From an uncultured Clostridia bacterium (lineage in GTDB: Bacteria > Bacillota > Clostridia > Oscillospirales > Ruminococcaceae): a stretch of 8,809 nucleotides of DNA. Positions 1-7,600 of this stretch are shown here, piece after piece; position 1 is the first letter of the stretch; every line of letters begins with the position of its first letter. Below the pieces are notes generated by a model. That model ran no database searches. It was not told where the DNA came from and was given only the letters and a program-made list of their open reading frames with translations. A program made the position numbers and the translations under genes. The stretch covers positions 1 through 8,809 of the forward strand of contig CAMEPN010000049.1 of assembly GCA_945931735.1 (NCBI GenBank), read 5' to 3'.

Positions 1-710
1 TAGTATCCGCCCGTTGTCCCCGAAAAAACGGTGTCGAGATAGTCGCCCATCGGCGTTTTATCGCTTCTTGGTACAACGGCGGTTATCCCCGCCGCGGCAA
101 GTCCCGCCAGTGCGAGCGCGATAAGCCTTTCGCGGCGGGAGCGTCGGTCGTCGGCGTAGATATATTCCGACGGCTGCTCCGCGCGCGCCATTCCCCCCGC
201 AGCCATAACGAAGCCGCCCATCATAAACGCCAGCAGCGGCAGCGGAATCCCGCCCGCCGTCCTTACGGAAAGTATCAGCGGAATGAACGAAACGAGCATA
301 AGAAAGCAGGGGCGCGGCGAATACACGCTGAAAAAACAGCACATGAACCCGACCGTGACCGAAAAAATAAATATCGCAGCCACCGCGTAAAGCGGATTGA
401 AAAATGTCGACGCGGTGAATATAAAATCAATGAAGCTGTGTTCACTGCTGTAATATGACGGTGCCTGCATTCCCGCCGCGAACGCAACGCACATTGCCGC
501 AAACGCCGCCGCAACGAGCGCCGCAAAGCCCTTGTGCCGCCGCAGCACGTAAAACAGCATATACACCCCAAAGCTTACAGCGGTCATTATCACCGTGCAG
601 AGGACGGCGTATTCGCGGCAGATAACATACATCAGCGCCGCGCTCACCGAGCAGATATAGACCGCCGCCGAAACTATCTCCGCGCCGTAAAATCTCGTTC
701 TTGACTTCAT
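1..710 (-). CDS. Polytopic membrane protein, N-terminal part; possibly transglutaminase-like (partial, runs off left edge)
   Basis: Reading the minus strand from the ATG at 710-708 gives 236 codons with no stop before the window edge, so the C-terminal part is missing. The product begins MKSRTRFYGAEIV. It has about seven hydrophobic segments, near residues 12-30, 36-55, 61-80, 108-126, 134-150, 154-172 and 196-213. A basic/acidic loop (ADDRRSRRER, about 186-195) precedes the last segment, and a soluble stretch starts PRSDKTPMGDYLD. Several helices followed by an exported domain resembles membrane-anchored transglutaminase-like (TgpA/DUF3488-type) proteins. That assignment is inference, because no catalytic Cys-His-Asp region is present here. 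Another polytopic protein with an extracytoplasmic domain is equally possible. The start lies five bases after the methyltransferase stop with only a weak GGGA upstream, which suggests translational coupling. It is certainly coding: the frame stays open for 710 bases and has coherent membrane topology. Confidence 0.75.
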   Translation of the reverse strand, partial: MKSRTRFYGAEIVSAAVYICSVSAALMYVICREYAVLCTVIMTAVSFGVYMLFYVLRRHKGFAALVAAAFAAMCVAFAAGMQAPSYYSSEHSFIDFIFTASTFFNPLYAVAAIFIFSVTVGFMCCFFSVYSPRPCFLMLVSFIPLILSVRTAGGIPLPLLAFMMGGFVMAAGGMARAEQPSEYIYADDRRSRRERLIALALAGLAAAGITAVVPRSDKTPMGDYLDTVFSGTTGGY

Positions 711-715
711 GCCAC

Positions 716-1846
716 TCATTTCCCGTTTTTGTTATAATAGGAATACAGCCTGCAAAGCAGCATTCCGTTATAAAGCTTGCGGTTTTTCGCCGCCTTTTCT
801 CCGAAAATGTCCTCGAACTCCTCGTCGGAGGTTATGACGTAAAGCTGATTTTCCCCGAGCGGGAGCAGCTTTCTGCCCATAACGCGGTATATCTCCCTTG
901 CCTGCTCCTGCTCCAGCATTCGCTCGCCGTAGGGCGGGTTTGTGATAATTTTTACGGGGTCGGCAGGATATTCAAAGTCCTTTACCGCGCGGCATTTCGC
1001 CGAAACGTATTTCTCAACGCCCGCCTTTTTTGCGTTCGCCATGGCAAGCTCCGCGCACGCGGGGTCGATGTCAAACCCCTCAGCACGGAACTCCGCCCCG
1101 CGGCGTATCGCCTCGGTCGCCTCGCTCCTAGCCTCGCGCCAGATGTTCTCGGGCAGGAACCCGAGCCGCTCCCCCGCGAAGCTCCGCTTAAGCCCCGGAG
1201 CAATGTTCAGCGCCTTGAGCGCGGCTTCTATAAGGAACGTTCCCGAGCCGCAGAACGGGTCGACGATACAGTCTCCCGCCCTCACCCGTGCGATGTCGAT
1301 TATCCCCGCGGCAAGCGTTTCCTTTATCGGCGCGCCGTTGCTGTCGCGGCGGTATCCGCGCTTGTGCAGCCCCGTTCCGCTCGTGTCCAGCATGAGCGTC
1401 ACCTCGTCTTTGAGGATAGAAAAGCGTATGCGGCATTCCGCGCCGCTCTCCGGCATGACGTTTACGTGATAAGCTTTCCCGAGGTTCACCGCCATGGCTT
1501 TCTTGACTATCTTCTGACAGGCGGGAACGCTTTTCAGCACGGAGTTGAGCGAGTGGCCGCTGTTCGGGAATGCGTCGTATTTCCCGATATATTCCGACAG
1601 CGGGAGCTTCATTATCCCCTCGAAAAGCTCGTCGAACGTCCTCGCGCGGAACTGCCCGAGCACCACGCAGACGCGCTCCGCGACGGAAAGCCCGATGTTA
1701 GCCCTTGCGCAGACGTCCGCGCCGCCGCTGAACATAACTCTTCCGTCAGACACGGAAACGTCCGTGCCGCCTATTTTCTTCACCTCGAACGAGAGCGTCT
1801 TTTCCAGCCCGAAATGACAGGGCGCGATATATCTGTATTCGGTCAT
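716..1846 (-). CDS. THUMP-domain class I SAM-dependent RNA methyltransferase (YpsC/RlmL-N type)
   Basis: The 376-residue product matches the length of the Bacillus YpsC family (COG0116), whose E. coli relative RlmL makes N2-methylguanosine in 23S rRNA (G2445). The N-terminal part (about 1-155) fits a ferredoxin-like plus THUMP RNA-binding region. The conserved LHKRGYR segment (about 160-166) leads into a Rossmann methyltransferase domain. SAM-binding motif I is DPFCGSGT (196-203), the acidic motif II lies in GFDIDP (257-262), and the catalytic NPPY motif with GER following is at 303-309. This NPPY form is typical of enzymes that methylate exocyclic base nitrogens. The start is supported by AAAGGA ten bases upstream and by a strong promoter in the gap beyond. 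It appears to be first in a minus-strand operon with the membrane protein. The exact rRNA position modified is inferred from family, not visible. Confidence 0.93.
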   Translation of the reverse strand: MTEYRYIAPCHFGLEKTLSFEVKKIGGTDVSVSDGRVMFSGGADVCARANIGLSVAERVCVVLGQFRARTFDELFEGIMKLPLSEYIGKYDAFPNSGHSLNSVLKSVPACQKIVKKAMAVNLGKAYHVNVMPESGAECRIRFSILKDEVTLMLDTSGTGLHKRGYRRDSNGAPIKETLAAGIIDIARVRAGDCIVDPFCGSGTFLIEAALKALNIAPGLKRSFAGERLGFLPENIWREARSEATEAIRRGAEFRAEGFDIDPACAELAMANAKKAGVEKYVSAKCRAVKDFEYPADPVKIITNPPYGERMLEQEQAREIYRVMGRKLLPLGENQLYVITSDEEFEDIFGEKAAKNRKLYNGMLLCRLYSYYNKNGK

Positions 1847-1881
1847 TATTTACTTATCCTTTCGGCAATACTCTTAATATT

Positions 1882-1890
1882 TTATCCACA
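1882..1890 (+). promoter_or_regulatory. DnaA-box-like 9-mer at the methyltransferase start site
   Basis: TTATCCACA matches the canonical DnaA box exactly and overlaps the predicted transcription start of the methyltransferase promoter. A one-mismatch relative, TTATCCAAA, lies in the same gap at 1987-1995. An exact 9-mer can arise by chance in AT-rich DNA, so binding is only a possibility. Confidence 0.3.
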
Positions 1891-1894
1891 TTTT

Positions 1895-1923
1895 ATTATA
1901 TCATAAACATTCTCCCTTGTCCA
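1895..1923 (-). promoter_or_regulatory. Sigma-A-type promoter for the methyltransferase operon
   Basis: On the minus strand a TGGACA -35 box (1923-1918) is followed after exactly 17 bases by a consensus TATAAT -10 box (1900-1895). Transcription should start near 1888, giving a leader of about 40 bases that contains the AAAGGA ribosome binding site at 1862-1857. This is the only good promoter seen for the two minus-strand genes. Confidence 0.8.
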
Positions 1924-2019
1924 ACAAAAACGCAATAAACTTCATTGTGCAGAATTACTATAAAAACAGTGCGCTTTTAGTATTATTTATCCAAATTAAA
2001 CAGCTTAGCCGAAAAGTTC

Positions 2020-2048
2020 TTGAAAAAAAGATAAAAGTAATATATAAT
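2020..2048 (+). promoter_or_regulatory. Sigma-A-type promoter for pgi
   Basis: TTGAAA (2020-2025), a 17-base A-rich spacer and a consensus TATAAT (2043-2048) form a strong promoter. Transcription should start near 2055, leaving a leader of about 70 bases before the pgi start codon. No terminator is visible between pgi and the next gene, so this promoter probably serves both. Confidence 0.85.
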
Positions 2049-2060
2049 ATAGACAACGGT

Positions 2061-2104
2061 ATGCGCGAGTTAAATCAAAAAGGCGGATATACCGCCCCGC
2101 GCAT
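2061..2104 (+). promoter_or_regulatory. Folded 5' leader of pgi (nested inverted repeats)
   Basis: The leader contains two nested inverted repeats. The outer 7-bp arms ATGCGCG (2061-2067) and CGCGCAT (2098-2104) enclose an inner hairpin, GGCGG (2082-2086) with loop ATATA and CCGCC (2092-2096). The 3' arm ends three bases before the ribosome binding site AAAGGAG (2108-2114). The fold is directly visible; a regulatory or mRNA-stabilising role is inference. It is not a terminator, as no U-tract follows. Confidence 0.5.
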
Positions 2105-2124
2105 TTGAAAGGAGATACTTCAAA

Positions 2125-3465
2125 ATGAGCATCAGACTTGATGACAAATACCTTAAAAGCTTTGTAAAGGACCATGAGCTGGCGGCTATCGCCCCCGCAG
2201 TAAAGGCTGCGCACGATACCCTCGCGGCAAAGAACGGCCCCGGAAGCGACTTCCTCGGCTGGGTAGACCTGCCCGTAGATTACGACAAGGAGGAGTTCGC
2301 GCGTATCAAGGCGGCTGCCGCAAAGATAAAGTCCGACAGCGAGGTCCTTATCGTTATCGGAATAGGCGGCTCCTACCTCGGCGCAAGAGCGGCTATCGAG
2401 GCTCTTAAGTCCACGCTTTACAACTCCCTTAAAAAGGATACCCCCGAAATATATTTCGTCGGCAACTCCATCAGCCCCACCTACCTTAACGAGGTGATCT
2501 CCCTCGTCGAGGGCAGGGATTTCTCCGTAAACATCATCTCCAAGTCCGGAACCACGACCGAGCCTGCGCTCGCGTTCAGAGTGTTCCGCGACCTGCTTGT
2601 AGAGCGCTACGGCGAGGAGGGCGCAAAGGGCAGGATCTACGCCACCACCGACAAGGCGCGCGGCACCCTTAAGGAGCTTTCCGACAAGAAAGGCTACGAA
2701 ACCTTCGTTATCCCCGACGACGTCGGCGGCCGCTTCTCCGTTCTTACGGCAGTAGGTCTGCTCCCGATCGCCTGCGCAGGCTGCGATATCGACGCGCTGA
2801 TGAACGGCGCGGCTGCGGCTCGCTCCGAATATGCGGAATGCGACCTCGAAAAGAACGCCTGCTATAAGTACGCCGCGCTCAGAAATATCCTTTACAGAAA
2901 AGGCAAGAGCGTCGAAATGCTCATCAGCTACGAAAACTCCTTCGCAATGATGGCGGAATGGTTCAAGCAGCTCTTCGGCGAGAGCGAAGGCAAGGACAAC
3001 AAGGGCCTTTACCCCTCCTCCGCAGTGTTCTCCACCGACCTGCACTCCCTCGGTCAGTTCATTCAGGACGGCTCGAGAGTTATGTTTGAAACAGTTATCC
3101 AGTTCGCAAAGCCACAGAAGGAGCTGTTCCTCAAGGACGACCCCGATAACATCGACGGTCTGAATTTCCTCTCGGGACAGGATATGTCCATCGTAAACAG
3201 AAAGGCTTTCGAGGGCACTGTCATCGCCCATACCGAGGGCGGCGTTCCCAATATCGTCCTCGAGGTTCCCGAGCTTAACGAATATGAGCTTGGATATATA
3301 ATCTATTTCTTTGAAAAGGCTTGCGCGATAAGCGGCTATATGCTCGGCGTAAATCCGTTCGACCAGCCCGGCGTTGAAAGCTACAAGAAGAACATGTTCG
3401 CCCTGCTCGGCAAGCCCGGCTATGAGTCCGCAAAGGCGGCGCTCGAGGCAAAGCTCGGCATTTAA
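2125..3465 (+). CDS. pgi: Glucose-6-phosphate isomerase
   Basis: The enzyme interconverts glucose-6-phosphate and fructose-6-phosphate in the cytoplasm, the second step of glycolysis, and works in reverse in gluconeogenesis. The 446-residue length matches the short Firmicute form (about 450 in Bacillus). Sugar-phosphate isomerase (SIS) motifs appear in order: [11 protein letters not shown] from 79, [10 protein letters not shown] at 139-148 and [11 protein letters not shown] from 201. Then come the active-site glutamate region GESEGK (285-290), the catalytic histidine in DLHSLGQ (H307), and the C-terminal signature [10 protein letters not shown] with the conserved lysine K421. The start is set by AAAGGAG ten bases upstream and a strong promoter. 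Isoleucine is mostly ATC, unlike the ATA-rich dnaE, which fits high expression. It is probably co-transcribed with the following P-loop gene. No anomalies are seen. Confidence 0.98.
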   Translation: MSIRLDDKYLKSFVKDHELAAIAPAVKAAHDTLAAKNGPGSDFLGWVDLPVDYDKEEFARIKAAAAKIKSDSEVLIVIGIGGSYLGARAAIEALKSTLYNSLKKDTPEIYFVGNSISPTYLNEVISLVEGRDFSVNIISKSGTTTEPALAFRVFRDLLVERYGEEGAKGRIYATTDKARGTLKELSDKKGYETFVIPDDVGGRFSVLTAVGLLPIACAGCDIDALMNGAAAARSEYAECDLEKNACYKYAALRNILYRKGKSVEMLISYENSFAMMAEWFKQLFGESEGKDNKGLYPSSAVFSTDLHSLGQFIQDGSRVMFETVIQFAKPQKELFLKDDPDNIDGLNFLSGQDMSIVNRKAFEGTVIAHTEGGVPNIVLEVPELNEYELGYIIYFFEKACAISGYMLGVNPFDQPGVESYKKNMFALLGKPGYESAKAALEAKLGI

Positions 3466-3543
3466 GCCCTACGGCAGCTATCGTTCCCCGCGGACACCGC
3501 GCCGCGCAGAACGTTTTACTACAAATACACGGAGGTCACCACT

Positions 3544-3948
3544 ATGATCAAACTAATCACAGGTAAAAGAGGAACAGGCAAGACCAAGATACTCATCGAC
3601 GCTATCCACGAGGCAGAGAAGAACTCCAAGGGCAACGTTGTAGCTATCCAGAAGGGCAGCTCCCTCAACACCGACATTACCTATAAGGTACGCCTTATCA
3701 ACATCGAGGACTACGCTGTCGAGGGCGTTGACGCTTTCTATGGATTTATCGCGGGCATTCTGTCCTCTGACCACGACTGCACCGATATCTTCGTTGACGC
3801 AACGCTCAAGATAACCGGCAGGGATTACCCCAAGGTAGGCGAGATGTTTGAAAAGCTTGACAAGATATCGACAGAAACCACGATCACCTGCACGATCTCT
3901 GCCGACAACGCCGAGCTTTCCGACAATATCAAAAAATTTATCGCTTAA
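3544..3948 (+). CDS. Small P-loop NTPase-like protein of unknown function
   Basis: This 134-residue cytoplasmic protein opens with MIKLIT and a textbook Walker A motif GKRGTGKT (7-14). A Walker-B-like hydrophobic strand ending in aspartate, DIFVDA (81-86), and a late strand ITCTISAD (114-121) suggest a minimal P-loop fold. No membrane segment, DNA-binding motif or second domain is seen, and I do not recognise a named family. Small P-loop proteins of this kind are sometimes labelled PilT-like, but nothing else supports pilus function. The start is fixed by GGAGGT seven bases upstream. It lies 78 bases after pgi with no promoter or terminator between, so it is probably on the pgi transcript. 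Of 18 isoleucine codons 13 are ATC, like pgi, pointing to good expression. The next gene, rpmF, has its own promoter. Confidence 0.85.
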   Translation: MIKLITGKRGTGKTKILIDAIHEAEKNSKGNVVAIQKGSSLNTDITYKVRLINIEDYAVEGVDAFYGFIAGILSSDHDCTDIFVDATLKITGRDYPKVGEMFEKLDKISTETTITCTISADNAELSDNIKKFIA

Positions 3949-3963
3949 TTTAAAGGAAAACGC

Positions 3964-3992
3964 TTGACAAACCTCTTTTTGTGTGGTATAAT
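3964..3992 (+). promoter_or_regulatory. Consensus extended -10 promoter for rpmF
   Basis: A perfect TTGACA (3964-3969), a 17-base spacer and a perfect TATAAT (3987-3992) are seen, with TGG directly before the -10 box making it an extended -10. This is the best promoter in the window and suits a ribosomal protein gene. The predicted start is near 3999. Confidence 0.93.
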
Positions 3993-4010
3993 ACTAAACG
4001 TGCCTATAAA

Positions 4011-4031
4011 AGAATCCGGTAAGCGGGTTCT
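4011..4031 (+). promoter_or_regulatory. Hairpin in the rpmF 5' leader
   Basis: AGAATCCG (4011-4018) pairs with CGGGTTCT (4024-4031) across the five-base loop GTAAG, giving eight pairs with one U-G wobble. It lies about 12 bases into the predicted transcript and 20 bases before the purine-rich ribosome binding site GAGGGGGG (4052-4059). It could protect the 5' end or be a control site; its function is not shown by the sequence. Confidence 0.45.
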
Positions 4032-4066
4032 TAGAAAGTTTATTCCACATTGAGGGGGGTGCAATA

Positions 4067-4249
4067 ATGGCAGTTCCGAAGAGAAAAGTATCTCGCGCAA
4101 GACGTGACAAAAGACGTTCACAGGTTTGGAAGTTATCCGCACCTGCTTTCTCACGCTGCAAGCAGTGCGGTGAGCTGAAGCTCGCTCACAGAGTTTGCGG
4201 AAATTGCGGTTATTACAAGGATAAGGTTGTTATCGCTAAGGAAGCATGA
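4067..4249 (+). CDS. rpmF: Large ribosomal subunit protein bL32
   Basis: This 60-residue basic protein is a component of the 50S subunit. The N-terminus MAVPKRKVSRARRDKRR is the hallmark rRNA-binding tail of bL32. A zinc ribbon follows with all four ligands, CKQC (C31, C34) and CGNC (C44, C47), around the conserved ELKLAHRVC core, so this is the zinc-binding form. The start is set by GAGGGGGG seven bases upstream. It appears monocistronic: a consensus promoter lies at 3964-3992 and an intrinsic terminator at 4286-4320. In many Firmicutes rpmF follows a DUF177 (YceD-like) gene; here the preceding gene is an unrelated P-loop protein. Confidence 0.97.
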   Translation: MAVPKRKVSRARRDKRRSQVWKLSAPAFSRCKQCGELKLAHRVCGNCGYYKDKVVIAKEA

Positions 4250-4285
4250 TCTTTTTTCTGTATAACTAAACTTAAGTTTACGAGG

Positions 4286-4320
4286 ACAGGCTCGGCGTTT
4301 TTCGCTGAGCCTGTTTTATT
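4286..4320 (+). terminator. Rho-independent terminator after rpmF
   Basis: ACAGGCTCGGCG (4286-4297) pairs with CGCTGAGCCTGT (4303-4314) over a TTTTT loop: 12 pairs with a single G-U wobble, followed by a TTTATT tail. The GC-rich stem with a T-tract is a strong intrinsic terminator for rpmF. No A-tract precedes it, so it should act in one direction only. Confidence 0.93.
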
Positions 4321-4351
4321 ATATGGGGAAATTCGGCGTTTTTCGGTCGCA

Positions 4352-4414
4352 GGGGCGGCGTAAATTCACCAACCGAACGAGAACCGCCCCGCATTTTCAT
4401 GGTTTCGCGAAGCG
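4352..4414 (+). repeat. Truncated copy of the dnaE-flanking repeat, preceded by a GC hairpin
   Basis: Positions 4391-4410 repeat the start of the structured element (CATTTTCAT, then GGTTTCGCG). The surrounding 40 or so bases also resemble 4507-4549, including a shared AACGAGA upstream. No matching ATGAAAATG arm follows, so this copy lacks its 3' half. Just before it, GGGGCGG (4352-4358) can pair with CCGCCCC (4384-4390). Confidence 0.6.
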
Positions 4415-4422
4415 AACTGTAA

Positions 4423-4482
4423 GAGCGACCGTGTCGGCTCAGGAGCGACCGCGTCGGCTCAGGAGCGACTGTGTCGGCTCCG
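4423..4482 (+). repeat. Triple 20-bp tandem hairpin repeat
   Basis: Three head-to-tail 20-base units (4423-4442, 4443-4462, 4463-4482) share the pattern GAGCGAC-NNN-GTCGGCTC. Each can fold into its own small hairpin: GAGC with GCTC and GAC with GTC, with one bulged G. The three-base loop is CGT, CGC and TGT in turn, while every paired base is identical. The only other difference is the last two bases (AG, AG, CG). The array lies between the rpmF terminator and dnaE. Confidence 0.85.
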
Positions 4483-4522
4483 TCAAGTCGCAAAAACAAC
4501 CAAAGAAACGAGAGTCCACCCC

Positions 4523-4626
4523 CGCATTTTCATGGTTTCGCGAAGAGAAATCGCGGACGACTGTCCGCGAAATGAAAATGTGAGCGTTTGCGCCGGCAGC
4601 GGCGTAGCCGCGCATTCAAGGCGCAA
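4523..4626 (+). repeat. Structured repeat element, upstream copy (5' of dnaE)
   Basis: An outer stem pairs CATTTTCAT (4525-4533) with ATGAAAATG (4572-4580). Inside lies an 8-bp hairpin with loop GACT (4551-4558 with 4563-4570). A 3' domain pairs TTGCGCC (4588-4594) with GGCGCAA (4620-4626) around a small GCGGC-GTA-GCCGC hairpin (4599-4611). The element ends four bases before the dnaE ribosome binding site (4631-4637), so it lies in the leader or promoter region of dnaE. A homologous copy follows dnaE in the same orientation. No clear sigma-A promoter for dnaE is seen between 4321 and 4644. Confidence 0.85.
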
Positions 4627-4644
4627 TACAGGAGGAGTGCAGAA

Positions 4645-7600
4645 ATGGACGGTTTCGTACATCTTAATATCCATACGGAATACAGCCTGCTCGAGGGCGC
4701 GTGCCGCCTTTCCGCGCTCGCCGAGCGGGTCAGCGAGCTGGGTCAGCCCGCCGCCGCGATAACCGACAGCGGAGTGCTTTACGGCGCGGTCGAGTTCGGC
4801 GAGGAATGTAAAAAGCGCGGCGTAAAGGCGATAATCGGCTGCGAGGTCTACGTCGCCCGAGGGAGCAGGCTAAGCCGCACGCGCACCGAAGCGCCGTTCC
4901 GCCTCACGCTCCTTTGCGAAAACGAAACAGGCTACAAAAACCTCTGCCGCCTTGTCACCGACGCGTCCGTTTCGGGGTTCGACAGCGTTCCGCGCTGCGA
5001 CGAGGAAACTCTCCGCCAATACAGCGAGGGGCTTATCGCACTTTCTGGCTTCCCGAACGGAGAGATAGCCTGCCTGCTCTCCCAAAGAAAAAACGAGGAC
5101 GCGCGCCGCGCCGCGGAAAAATATTCCCGAATATTCCCAAACAGCTTTTTTCTGGAAATACAGAACCACGGCACCGACACCGAGCAGTCGCTCTGCACGA
5201 GAATGCGCGCACTGTCGCGCGAAACGGGGATACCGCTCTGCCCGACGAACGACGTGCACTACATCTCCCGCGAGGACAGCTACACCCAGCGCGTGCTGTC
5301 CTGCATAGGGAAAAACAGGCTGCTCTCCGAGCACGACCCCGACGCGCTCCCGACGGAGGAATATTACCTCAAGACCCGCGGCGAAATGCGCCGTTTCTTC
5401 TCCGACGGGGAGCTTGATACCACGCTCGAAATAGCGCGGCGGTGCAATGTCGAGTTTGAATTCGGCGTGACAAAGCTGCCGCGCTTCACCGCCGAGGGCG
5501 TTTCCGACAACGCCGCGTACTTTCGCAGGCTGTGCAGAAAAGGCGCGGAAAAGCGCTACGGAAATATAACCGAAGAAATAAACTCCCGCCTTGAATACGA
5601 GCTTGGGGTCATCGAAAAAATGGGGTTCGTCGACTACTTCCTCATTGTGTGGGATTTCGTCCGCTACGCGCGGTCGCAGGATATCCCCGTCGGCCCGGGC
5701 AGAGGAAGCGGCGCGGGCAGCCTTTGCGCCTACTGCATGGGGATAACCGATATCGACCCGCTGCGCTTTAACCTCCTCTTCGAGCGCTTCCTTAACCCCG
5801 AGCGTGTTTCCATGCCGGATTTCGATATCGACTTCTGCAACGAGCGCAGGCAGGAGGTCATTGAGTACGTCCGCCGCCGCTACGGGGCAGACCACGTCGC
5901 GCAGATAGTCGCATTCGACACTATGAAAGCAAGGGGCGCGCTCCGCGACGCGGCAAGAGTTATGGGAATAAGCTACTCACGCGCAGACGCGGCAGTGCGT
6001 ACTCTCAGCGGAATGAACCCGAGCCTCGCCGAGGAAGCCGAAAACGGCGAGCTTGCCAAGCTCTGCGAAAGCGACGGCGAGATACGCTCGCTCGTGCGCG
6101 TCGCAATGGCGATAGAGGGAATGCCGCGCCATACAACTATTCACGCCGCGGGAATAGTCATCACCCGCGACCCCGTGACGGAATACGTCCCCTTAAAGCA
6201 AGACGGCGGCGAAACCGTCACGCAATATACCATGGGGATACTCGAACGGCTCGGTCTGCTCAAAATGGATTTCCTCGGGCTGAGGAACCTCACACTTATA
6301 AAAAAGACCTGCGACCTTATCGCTTCGGAGCGCCCCGATTTTGACCCGAAAATACTGGACAGCTACGACCGCGGCGTTTTTGAAATGCTCGGAAACGGCG
6401 GCACCTGCGGCGTGTTCCAGTTCGAGTCGGCAGGCATGACCTCTGTGCTGTCGCAGCTTAAGCCCGAATCCGTCGAGGACCTCACCGCCGCGCTAGCGCT
6501 GTACCGACCGGGTCCCATGTCATCTATCCCGACTTATATAGCGAACAAGCGCAAGCGCCCTGAGGACATCTCCTACAAGCACCCGCTCCTTCGCGATATC
6601 CTCTCGGTCACCTACGGCTGTATCGTCTATCAGGAGCAGGTAATGCAGATATGCCGCGTCATGGGCGGATATTCCTACGGGCGCGCCGACCTCGTCCGCC
6701 GCGCAATGGCGAAGAAAAAGCACGACATCATGGAAAAGGAGCGCGGCGCGTTCGTATACGGCACGGAGTCCAACTGCGGCGCAGTCGCGAACGGCGTTCC
6801 CGCCGAAGTTGCGAACGAGGTGTTTGACGAAATGGCGGCGTTCGCGTCCTATGCGTTCAACAAATCCCACGCCGCCGCTTACGCCGTAGTCGCCTACCGC
6901 ACCGCCTACCTGCGCAGGAATTACTACCTCGAATACATGACCTGCCTTATGACAGGGGTCATTGACTCGACGGAAAAGCTCGCGGAATATATCGCCGACC
7001 TCACGGGCAGCGGCGTGAAGATACTCCCGCCCGATATTAACAAAAGCACGGCAGGGTTTTCGATAGAGAACGGCGCGGTGCGGTTCGGGCTGCTCGCGGT
7101 GAAAAACCTCGGCAGGATATTCATTGAAAACGTCGTTTCCGAAAGGGAGCGCGGCGGCGCGTTTACCTCCGTCACGGATTTCGCGGTGCGAATGGCGGGC
7201 GCGGACAACAACCGCCGCTATATGGAAGCGCTTATCCGCTGCGGCGCGTTCGACCGATTTCCCGAGAACAGGCGGCAGCTCATTTACGCCTGCGACGCGC
7301 TGCTCAACTACGCGGCGGCGGAATATTCCCGAAAGGAAAGCGGGCAGATAGACCTGTTCGGAGAGGACGGGGAGGAGGGCGCGTTCCGCTTCCCCGACGC
7401 GGAGGATTTCCGCAGGATACAGCTTCTTAATATGGAAAACGAAACGGTCGGTCTGTATCTCTCGGGACACCCTGCCTCGGAGTACCTAGACCACGCCGAC
7501 GCGGACTGCGTTTTTATCGCCGACGCGCTCTCTGTGAGCGGCGGAAAGACCCTGTCGATAACCGCGCTGCTCACCTCTTACAGGCTCCATACCGCGAAAG

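Noticed and set aside
701..1906. 401-codon plus-strand open frame opposite the methyltransferase
   Set aside because: It is antisense to a clearly assigned enzyme with SAM and NPPY motifs, and its translation is Arg/Val-rich with no recognisable domain.
1917..2108. 63-codon plus-strand frame before pgi
   Set aside because: It runs through the pgi promoter and leader, has no ribosome binding site and shows no recognisable protein features.
2005..3231. 408-codon minus-strand open frame opposite pgi
   Set aside because: It lies antisense to pgi, whose motifs are complete. The translation shows no family motif, and no ribosome binding site or promoter supports it; GC-rich codon structure explains the open frame.
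3490..3502. Hairpin CGCGG-ACA-CCGCG between pgi and the P-loop gene
   Set aside because: It is a five-base stem with no T-tract, so it is not a terminator, and it is too short to claim a regulatory role.
4588..4644. N-terminal extension of DnaE from an in-frame TTG
   Set aside because: The extension encodes basic residues from inside the repeat hairpin and has no ribosome binding site. ATG 4645 has GGAGGAG at good spacing and a conserved family N-terminus.
6520..7470. 316-codon minus-strand open frame inside dnaE
   Set aside because: It is a shadow of dnaE, whose conserved polymerase motifs cover this stretch. The same applies to the other minus-strand frames at 4870-5895 and 7486-8043.
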